From CAYHHI01 sp964356335 (GTDB lineage Bacteria; Arandabacterota; Arandabacteria; Arandabacterales; Arandabacteraceae), in assembly GCA_964356335.1 (NCBI GenBank), contig CAYHHI010000001.1, forward strand, positions 62,001-126,000: a DNA stretch of 64,000 nucleotides, read 5' to 3'. The translations under genes and the position numbers were made by a program. Of the stretch, positions 57,991 to 64,000 are shown in pieces; positions within the stretch are counted from its first letter, which is position 1, and each line of letters opens with the position of its first letter. The notes below the pieces were generated by a model. The model was not told the origin of the DNA. It was given only the letters and a program-made list of their open reading frames with translations, and did no database searches.

Positions 57991-59420
57991 CAATCTAGAT
58001 AGAGCTCTATCTCGTATGGATGCGGGTGCTGCCGCACCGGGTATATCTCAAGCCTGTACTTAAGATCAATCCAGATCTTTATTAGATCTTCCGCGAACAC
58101 ACCTCCCTCGATCAGGAACTTATGATCTTCATCGAGAGCCTCGAGGGCTTCATCGAGTGCAAAGGGAACAGCCATGATCCCCTTCGCCTTGAGATCGGTG
58201 ACCTTAAAGACATCCATGTCGAAGGGCCCGAAGCCTTCCTTTTCGGGATCTATCTTGTGTCTGATGCCGTCTATACCCGCCATGAGCATTGCGGCAATTG
58301 AGAGATAGGCATTGGCTGTCGCATCCGATGGCCTGAACTCGACGCGCGCATCCGCTTCAACGCCGATGCCCTTGGGAATGCGCACGGCTGCGCTCCTGTT
58401 AGCGATGGAATAGGTGAAGCAGATCGGGGCCTCAAAGCCAGGCACGAGACGCTTGTATGAATTGGTGCTAGGGCATGTGAGAGCAAGGAGAGCCCTGCCA
58501 TGTTTCAGGAGGCCGCCGATATAGTAAAGCGCCTCTTTGCTCAGGTGCCCGTAGCCTCCCTTTTTGAAGAAGATGTTTCTGCCGTTCTTGACCAGATGCT
58601 GGTGGAAGTGCATGCCGTTTCCCGGCTGGCCAAAGAGCGGCTTCGGGATGAAGGTCGCCACGAGGCCGTGTCTTGCAGCCAGGTTCTTTATCAGGTACTT
58701 GGCTGTGAGGATGTGATCAGCGGCGAGCATAAGGCTCGTGGACCTGACCTCGATCTCGCACTGGCCGGCAGAACCGCCTTCGTGGTGAGCATACTTGACA
58801 TCTATCCCCGCCCTCTGCATTTCAGCCACCATCATGGAGCGAAGCCAGGCATACCGGTCAAGTGGCGGCACGGCATGGTAGCCCTTCCCGCTTATCCAGG
58901 GGTAAGTCTTGCTGGCACACTCGGGTTCCACACCCGCTTCGAGGGACTTCACTGTATAACCCGTGATTGCGGGCAGCCCCAGAATCTTGACTTCATCGAA
59001 GAGATTGAACTCGAGCTCAGGCATGAACAAGGCTTGATCCGCAATCCCGGTCTCAACAAGAAAGCGCTCGGCCTTGGAGGCGACCAGCCGCGGGTCCCGG
59101 GCGAAGGGTCTCTTGGTATCAGATTCCATGGCATTGCAGATGAAGTTTACGGATCGAGAGCCTGAAGCATCTTCGACAAAATGGGTAGATGGGTCTGGAA
59201 TCAGGCTCAGGTCTCCACTTTCGAGTCGCGTGAAACCCGGGACGCTTGATCCGTCGAACGCCACGCCTCGACCGAAGGTCTCAGCAGTGAAGTTTGCCAC
59301 GGGCAGCGTGACTTGGTGCCAGCGTCCAATGAGATCCACAAACTTGAGATTCACGTCCCTTGCCCCCGATTTCCTTACGAACGCCAGAGCCTTCTCGATC
59401 TTGCTGCCTTTCTTGGCCAT
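57987..59420 (-). CDS. glnA: Glutamine synthetase type I
   Basis: 477 aa. GSI motifs: VAFDGSSVPGFTRLESGDLSLIPD (N-terminal latch), FMPELEFNLFD (metal Glu), HHEGGSAGQCEIEV, GNGMHFHQHL and NRSAAVRIP with VEFRPSDATANAYLSIAAMLMAG. The tyrosine region used for adenylylation in GSI-beta (NLYDLPPEE) is not present, which points to GSI-alpha-type control by feedback or protein partners. It makes glutamine from glutamate, ammonia and ATP in the cytoplasm. GAAGAGG precedes the ATG. Convergent with the barrel gene. Confidence 0.96.
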   Translation of the reverse strand: MAKKGSKIEKALAFVRKSGARDVNLKFVDLIGRWHQVTLPVANFTAETFGRGVAFDGSSVPGFTRLESGDLSLIPDPSTHFVEDASGSRSVNFICNAMESDTKRPFARDPRLVASKAERFLVETGIADQALFMPELEFNLFDEVKILGLPAITGYTVKSLEAGVEPECASKTYPWISGKGYHAVPPLDRYAWLRSMMVAEMQRAGIDVKYAHHEGGSAGQCEIEVRSTSLMLAADHILTAKYLIKNLAARHGLVATFIPKPLFGQPGNGMHFHQHLVKNGRNIFFKKGGYGHLSKEALYYIGGLLKHGRALLALTCPSTNSYKRLVPGFEAPICFTYSIANRSAAVRIPKGIGVEADARVEFRPSDATANAYLSIAAMLMAGIDGIRHKIDPEKEGFGPFDMDVFKVTDLKAKGIMAVPFALDEALEALDEDHKFLIEGGVFAEDLIKIWIDLKYRLEIYPVRQHPHPYEIELYLDC

Positions 59421-59531
59421 CTCAACTACCTCTTCTTTGCCGCGCTTTCCTTACCCGCGCCCCTATTCAGGTCCCCTGTTTAATTTCCCCTGTTTCGTTT
59501 TCTTAAGATACCTGCAGTTCTCAGGGCCCGA

Positions 59532-60725
59532 TCATAGCCCAAGAATCATTACTATACCACGATTGACATCGGTGTTGTCCTTGATTCCTGCGAACATGTC
59601 CTCGCCTGGCCCCCGCGCGAAGATCGGCACCATTGTGCCCGTGTGGTTCCCGGATATCCACTTAACGAAACCGTAGGCGTCACTCATGAGGTCCCCCACG
59701 CCGTCAACTGGCGGGTAGCCTTTATCGGTTGAAGTGAGGGCGGGGGCGCCGGTGTCGTGGTCCGCGGTCACCACGATCGTGAGCGTCGAGTCACTCTGCT
59801 GGTATTCCATGGCGTCGCTGATCGCGGCATCAAAGGCAAAGAATTCGCCGAGGGCTGCCCCAATGTTGTTATCGTGCTCTGCGTGGTCTATCCTACCGCC
59901 CTCGACGATAAGCACGAAACCATCGGGGTCACCCGTGAGCATTCGCAAGGCCCTGTCGAGCATGTCCTTGATCGACGGGGCTTCATAGGTTAGCGGTTCG
60001 CTTGCATAAGGCAGGTCGGCATCGGCAAAGAGCCCAAGGATTCGCTTGCCTTCTGACGCGTCCAGGCCTTCCTTGTCGAAGACGACATCAAAACCTTTCT
60101 TCCTGGCCTCATCTGCAAGGTCCCTGCCATCAGTCCGCTTACCCTCGCCAGAAGGCAGGAAATAGGTTTTCCCGCCGCCCATGATCACGGTGGCATCGCT
60201 TTCGATTATCTGAGCCGCTATGTCAAATTGCGCCCCCCTCGCTGATGCATGAGCCAGGAAAGCGCCCGGGGTCGCATCTGTGATGGACGTTGTGGTCACG
60301 ACGCCAACTGCTTTACCCCTGCTCACGGCCTTTTCGAGAAGGTTCACAAGGCTGGTTCCATCAGGGGAGGTCCCGACCATGCCGTTGTTGGTCTTCGAGC
60401 CCGTCGCAAGCGCTGTCGCGCCAGCCGCCGAGTCGGTGACAAGTTTGTTGCTGGAATAGGTGGTCGCCATTCCCATTCTGCCAGTGTTCGCAAGTATTGC
60501 TACGTTGAGGTCCGCCCCACGCGCCTTTTCCGAGTAAACCTTTGCTATGCTGATGATCTCGGGCCCCATGCCGTCCCCTATAAAGAGAATCAGACTCTTA
60601 GCCTGAGGCCTCCTCTCAATGCCGGCCTGCGCGTTGTATGCGGGTCTTAGGAACGTGGACTGCGAACACGCAAAAAGCGAGACACAAATCAAGATCGCAA
60701 GAACCAGTAACCCTCTTCTTTTCAT
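59532..60725 (-). CDS. phoA: Lipoprotein alkaline phosphatase (PhoA type)
   Basis: 397 aa. Lipobox VSLFACSQ (Cys 20), so anchored in the envelope. PhoA motifs: LFIGDGMG (D51), nucleophile S99 in VTDSAAGATALATG, ITDATPGAF, EGGRIDHAEHDNN (metal ligands, with His at the E. coli Lys328 place), VTADHDTGA and GNHTGTMVPIFARG (final metal His). It hydrolyses phosphate monoesters in the periplasm, depending on Zn and Mg. The N-terminal signal is type II rather than the usual type I or Tat signal. GGGAGGAATC precedes the ATG. Confidence 0.95.
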   Translation of the reverse strand: MKRRGLLVLAILICVSLFACSQSTFLRPAYNAQAGIERRPQAKSLILFIGDGMGPEIISIAKVYSEKARGADLNVAILANTGRMGMATTYSSNKLVTDSAAGATALATGSKTNNGMVGTSPDGTSLVNLLEKAVSRGKAVGVVTTTSITDATPGAFLAHASARGAQFDIAAQIIESDATVIMGGGKTYFLPSGEGKRTDGRDLADEARKKGFDVVFDKEGLDASEGKRILGLFADADLPYASEPLTYEAPSIKDMLDRALRMLTGDPDGFVLIVEGGRIDHAEHDNNIGAALGEFFAFDAAISDAMEYQQSDSTLTIVVTADHDTGAPALTSTDKGYPPVDGVGDLMSDAYGFVKWISGNHTGTMVPIFARGPGEDMFAGIKDNTDVNRGIVMILGL

Positions 60726-60799
60726 GATTCCTCCCTCACGAGCCTATATTCATTACCGGCGATTCTCGCCGCTTCATAGGATGATAATATGCCGATCCG

Positions 60800-61030
60800 C
60801 GATTTCAAAGCCCCGAATGCTGGGTTGTGGCGCCAAGCCGTGGGCTGCAGGGGGCTGGGCTCTGGTGCTGCGCCAGGGGCTGGCTTTTGGGTCGGAACTA
60901 CACTCCCCTCCAACCTCGCGCGGGTTGGGCCTCGCCGTGGCTGCCCTTCGGTTCGGAACTGCACTCCCCTTCGGTTCAGCCGCTGGCTCGGCCCTGGTTT
61001 CACAGTAGATGGCTTTTGGGGATGCCGAGG
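60800..61030 (+). repeat. Dispersed intergenic repeat copy, two tandem units
   Basis: Part of the gene-free stretch 60726-61161. TCGGAACT recurs at 60892 and 60953 (61-bp period), each followed by (A/G)CACTCCCCT. GGCTTTTGGG flanks the tract at about 60881 and 61011. The second unit matches 27306-27352 in 40 of 47 bases. Beyond it, AACTT/AAGTT at about 61090 forms a weak hairpin before the ferredoxin gene; no firm promoter was seen. Confidence 0.75.
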
Positions 61031-61161
61031 CGAGGGCTGGCTCTCGAGTCTGGAAAGAACTCGTAGAATTCCTTGATCTTCTCGTGTAAACTTGCCAATG
61101 TAAGTTGGGTGCATGGACCACGGGGCCAGCCTGCTTCGGGCTGATATGAGAGGGATCAAAG

Positions 61162-61617
61162 ATGAAGACCGTCAAGGTTATCTTATTCCACCCGGAGCTG
61201 TGCGAGGGTGACCGCGCCTGCGAGCGCGCCTGCTCGAAGGTGCAGTACTTCAGGTCCGATGAGGGTGGAGAGAAATCGGCATTGCGGATTACCCAGGGCA
61301 AGGACGGCACGTTCGAGTGCACAGTCTGCAACCACTGCGGACTCTGCGTAGACATGTGCCCCGTGCTCGCGCTGAGGAGACTGTCATCCGGAGTAGTCAC
61401 ATTGAACAAAGGAGCGTGCGTCGGGTGCCAGGCCTGTGTGGCCTTCTGCCCGACGGGTGTCATGCGCAAAGCGCCGGGCCACATCGTACCCTTCAAGTGC
61501 ATCTCCTGCGGCAAGTGCGTCGAGGCCTGCCCGAAGAAGGCGCTTGAGCTGGTCGAGATGAAGATTGAGGACCTGGAGCGTGAAGTCTACGCCAGGCACG
61601 GGAGGGTGTGCCCATGA
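61162..61617 (+). CDS. Polyferredoxin partner of the AOR-family enzyme
   Basis: 151 aa with four Cys groups: CEGDRACERACSK, CTVCNHCGLCVDMCP, CVGCQACVAFCP and CISCGKCVEACP. This is enough for up to four [4Fe-4S] clusters, as in HycB/CooF-like electron-transfer subunits. Its TGA overlaps the ATG of the tungsten enzyme (ATGA at 61614), so the two are translationally coupled and probably form a complex. It would carry electrons from aldehyde oxidation to a soluble ferredoxin, or deliver them in reverse. Cytoplasmic; no signal peptide. Confidence 0.9.
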   Translation: MKTVKVILFHPELCEGDRACERACSKVQYFRSDEGGEKSALRITQGKDGTFECTVCNHCGLCVDMCPVLALRRLSSGVVTLNKGACVGCQACVAFCPTGVMRKAPGHIVPFKCISCGKCVEACPKKALELVEMKIEDLEREVYARHGRVCP

Positions 61618-63977
61618 AAGGCCCAGAGAACACCATCGAGTGCGATTTCAAGCCCAAAACGTTGAAGACAGCCGGTGGATTCGAAACTGGAAACACGCGC
61701 CACGAGTGGGACTATGCCAAGCTCAGGGCCGCACACATGGTCCTCGCCGAGATGAGGTACGAGAAACACCCGGTAGTCCACGGTTACGCCGGCCGCACAC
61801 TCTACGTCAACCTCACCAGGAATGAGATAGCCGAGAGGCCCGTCGCCGAGGAAATGAAGAGGCAGTTCACGGGCGGCAAGGGCTTCGACCTCAAGCTGCT
61901 ATATGAGGCGATCAAGCCTTCGACCAGGTGGGACAGCGAAGAGAACGAGTTGGTCCTCGCCGCTGGGCCGCTCTGCGGTACGACACAATATTCTGGCATG
62001 GGCAAGTGCCTGGCCGCCACCGTTTCGCCCCTCACCAACATAGTCTGCGACTCCAACGCAGGCGGGTACTTCGCGCCGTACCTCAAGTTCGCGGGCTTCG
62101 ACGCCATCGAGATACAGGGAAAGGCGAAGGAGGACGTGGCGGTTGTAGTCGATGGCACTGAGGGCGTGGTGAGGATCGAGACCGCTCCTCTGGAGGAGGT
62201 CAACTCCCATCTCCTGGCGGAGCAGCTAACGCACCTGTACGCCGCTGAGGACACGGATGCCGCGCGACAGAAGGTTGCGGTTGTCTCCTCCGGGAGGGGC
62301 TCGGAACATTCGTACTGGGGCTGCCTCAATATATCGTTCTACGATCCGCGCAGGAAGGTGGCGAGACTCAAACAGCACGGGCGCGGCGGACTGGGCACCG
62401 TCTGGAGGAACAGGAGGCTGAAGGCCCTGGGTGCGAGGATCGAGAAGATGGACGGCGTGTCGAACAGTCGGGCTGACCCGGACAAGATTGTGGCTGCGGG
62501 TATAAGACATCACACCGAGATGCGGGACCTGGACTCGCACCAGTGCTGCATGCGCGAGGTCGGGACCGGGAATATAGTAGAGGTCATGGACGCCTACGAC
62601 CTGCTGCCCACCGAAAACTACAGGTTCGGCTCCTCGCCCAAGGCGTCGAACCTTCACTCCAAGCATTTCTACAGGCGCTTCACGCAGGTCATACCCGACG
62701 GCTGCTGGTACGGCTGCACGATGGCCTGCGCCAAGGTGGTTGACGGCTTCACGGTCATGACGGGGCCCTACAAGGGGATGAGATTCTCCGTCGATGGGCC
62801 GGAGTACGAGAACTCGGGCGGGTGTGCGAACATGGGGCTCTTTGATCCCGACTGGGTGATAGAGTGGAACTTCTACTGCGACTCGTACGGCATCGACACC
62901 ATATCCTTCGCCACCGGTATGGCGTTCTATATGGAGATGTACGAGTACGGAATCCTGAATAAGGAGCGCTGCGGCGGGCTCGAGCTCGTGTGGGGGAACG
63001 GCGAGGCCGTCCTGGAGTTCCTGCACAGAGTTGCGCAGGGCGACAAGCATGAGTTCATTCAAATCGCAGCCAAGGGCGTCCGGAGGACCAAGGGCTGGCT
63101 TATCTCGAAGGGATGGGGCGACCCCATTTTGATCGAGAACTGCGGCATGGAAAACAAGGGGCTCGAGTTCTCGGAGTACGTGAGCAAGGAGTCGCTGGCG
63201 CAGCAGGGCGGCTACGGCCTGACAAACAAGGGGCCTCAGCACGACGAGGCCTGGCTCATATTCATGGACATGGTCAACAAGCAGATACCGACCTTCGCCG
63301 ACAAGGCCGAGGCACTTCACTACTTCCCGATGTGGCGCACGTGGTTCGGGCTCGTGGGACTCTGCAAGCTCCCCTGGAACGACGTGACTCCCGTCTCGAA
63401 TGCGCAGGCGAAGGAGCCGGCGAAGGTACCCGAGCACCTGCAGAACTACGCAGACATCATGTCGGGGACGCTGGGCAAGGACATCAAGCCGCAGGATCTC
63501 GTCGACTCGAGCGAGCGCGTCTACAACTTCCAGCGCGCGATGAATGTCTGGATGGGCCGCGGCACGCGCAGAGACGACTGGATACCGTTCCGAGCGAAGG
63601 GCCCCGTGACCGAGATGGAGTACCTGTCGAGGCAGGAGCGCTACGACAGGCAGCTCATTGAAAAGGGGCTCGCGGCCAAGGAGGCGCTGGCGAAGATGAG
63701 CGCGTGCCAGAAGCGCGAGCTCTTGGCTTCGTACCGCGATGACCAGTACGAGAAGCTCGCCGACTCCGTCTACCACAGGCGCGGCTGGACGCCGAACGGA
63801 ATACCGACGCCGCAGAAGATGATGGCACTGGGTTTCGGCGAGTACAAGGAGCTTCTCAAGATGCTCCAGAAGAAGATAGACGAGGACGAGAAGGCAGGGC
63901 TCAACAAGTGGGGCGGCAACTACGGCAAGGACGAGAGCCCACCCAGCAGCGAACCGAGGTACTGGGAGAAATGGTGA
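61614..63977 (+). CDS. Tungsten aldehyde:ferredoxin oxidoreductase (AOR)-family enzyme, long form
   Basis: 787 aa, larger than the usual 600-660. The ATG at 61614 overlaps the previous stop and has GGAGGG upstream. Pterin-binding N-domain: GRTLYVNLTRNEIAERP, FTGGKGFDLKLLYE, LAAGPLCGT, SNAGGYFAPYLKFAGFDAIEIQG and KQHGRGGLGTVW. Cluster cysteines: C364, C368 and C372 in CWYGCTMAC (spacing C-x3-C-x3-C rather than the AOR C-x2-C-x3-C), and C584 in VGLCKLPWND. The family oxidises aldehydes, or (BamB) reduces aromatic acyl-CoA; the substrate is unknown. Together with the ferredoxin this is a two-gene module. Base composition looks more GC-rich than neighbouring genes. Confidence 0.9.
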   Translation: MKGPENTIECDFKPKTLKTAGGFETGNTRHEWDYAKLRAAHMVLAEMRYEKHPVVHGYAGRTLYVNLTRNEIAERPVAEEMKRQFTGGKGFDLKLLYEAIKPSTRWDSEENELVLAAGPLCGTTQYSGMGKCLAATVSPLTNIVCDSNAGGYFAPYLKFAGFDAIEIQGKAKEDVAVVVDGTEGVVRIETAPLEEVNSHLLAEQLTHLYAAEDTDAARQKVAVVSSGRGSEHSYWGCLNISFYDPRRKVARLKQHGRGGLGTVWRNRRLKALGARIEKMDGVSNSRADPDKIVAAGIRHHTEMRDLDSHQCCMREVGTGNIVEVMDAYDLLPTENYRFGSSPKASNLHSKHFYRRFTQVIPDGCWYGCTMACAKVVDGFTVMTGPYKGMRFSVDGPEYENSGGCANMGLFDPDWVIEWNFYCDSYGIDTISFATGMAFYMEMYEYGILNKERCGGLELVWGNGEAVLEFLHRVAQGDKHEFIQIAAKGVRRTKGWLISKGWGDPILIENCGMENKGLEFSEYVSKESLAQQGGYGLTNKGPQHDEAWLIFMDMVNKQIPTFADKAEALHYFPMWRTWFGLVGLCKLPWNDVTPVSNAQAKEPAKVPEHLQNYADIMSGTLGKDIKPQDLVDSSERVYNFQRAMNVWMGRGTRRDDWIPFRAKGPVTEMEYLSRQERYDRQLIEKGLAAKEALAKMSACQKRELLASYRDDQYEKLADSVYHRRGWTPNGIPTPQKMMALGFGEYKELLKMLQKKIDEDEKAGLNKWGGNYGKDESPPSSEPRYWEKW

Positions 63978-64000
63978 AACGATCTCCCCTCAATCCATCT

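Noticed and set aside
60722..61514. Minus-strand 145- and 246-codon frames near the ferredoxin gene
   Set aside because: They combine a repeat copy with the antisense of the ferredoxin gene.
62226..63776. Minus-strand open frame of 516 codons inside the AOR gene
   Set aside because: It is antisense to a clear AOR-family protein. Its composition (Leu/Val/His/Arg-rich) is that of a GC-rich shadow frame, with no SD or motif.

Overview
This is 64 kb of moderately GC-rich DNA from an anaerobic, Gram-negative-type, probably uncultivated bacterium. The evidence for a diderm is the outer-membrane beta-barrels, several lipoproteins with lipoboxes, an LpoB/YcfL-like pair and a TatA. The evidence for anaerobic, amino-acid-based metabolism is a tyrosine phenol-lyase/tryptophanase-family enzyme, a cystathionine gamma-lyase-type enzyme, indolepyruvate:ferredoxin oxidoreductase, glutamate dehydrogenase, a tungsten aldehyde:ferredoxin oxidoreductase with its own polyferredoxin, and rubrerythrin/AhpD-type protective proteins. 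A run of 100 N (28981-29080) marks this as scaffolded shotgun or metagenome sequence. The style suggests an FCB-group or neighbouring candidate phylum, but no marker gene here fixes the taxonomy. No rRNA, tRNA, CRISPR array, transposase, integrase or phage gene was seen.

Layout. 1-2781: secreted C10 (streptopain-type) cysteine peptidase with HYR repeats, running off the left edge. 3328-8740: amino-acid fermentation block (TPL-like enzyme; divergently PLP gamma-lyase, IorA, IorB). 9073-12958: outer-membrane barrel, tandem glycosyltransferase, TIM-barrel isomerase, HU. 13124-18574: a conserved-looking minus-strand block with a membrane protein, a ribbon-helix-helix protein and two membrane-anchored type I phosphodiesterases. 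18763-28890: phosphoesterase, GT39-like membrane protein, NAD synthetase, AI-2E-type permease, secreted pullulanase, divergent SHMT. 28891-30201: gap, repeats, TatA. 30202-35882: full-length transketolase, then a tight four-gene operon of uncharacterised membrane proteins headed by a DUF6754-like protein. 35990-46571: small zincin, S9 peptidase, flavin reductase, purine permease, two-subunit amino-acid dehydrogenase, P-type ATPase. 46940-52016: seven-repeat lipoprotein, a second DUF6754-like protein, and an LpoB/YcfL envelope cluster. 52387-60725: GT4, AhpD-like protein, GdhA, AmrS radical SAM, rubrerythrin-like protein, barrel, glutamine synthetase, lipoprotein alkaline phosphatase. 61162-63977: ferredoxin plus AOR-family enzyme.

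How it fits together. Amino acids could be deaminated (TPL-like and gamma-lyase enzymes, proline/sarcosine-type dehydrogenase, GDH). The resulting 2-oxo acids could be oxidised by IOR to acyl-CoA with reduced ferredoxin, and aldehydes handled by the AOR pair. Extracellular C10 and S9 peptidases and the pullulanase would supply substrates.

The most unusual items are: (i) the four-gene membrane operon and its solo paralogue; (ii) a diverged family of intergenic repeats with a common core found at five or more loci on both strands, one of which broke the assembly; (iii) family-atypical features in recognisable enzymes (TPL-like protein lacking the family Arg, IorA lacking its ferredoxin domain, AOR with altered cysteine spacing, P-type ATPase with no standard start codon). 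Several genes share a readable sigma-70-like promoter, TTGAC(A/T) - 16 to 18 bp - TAnnnT.
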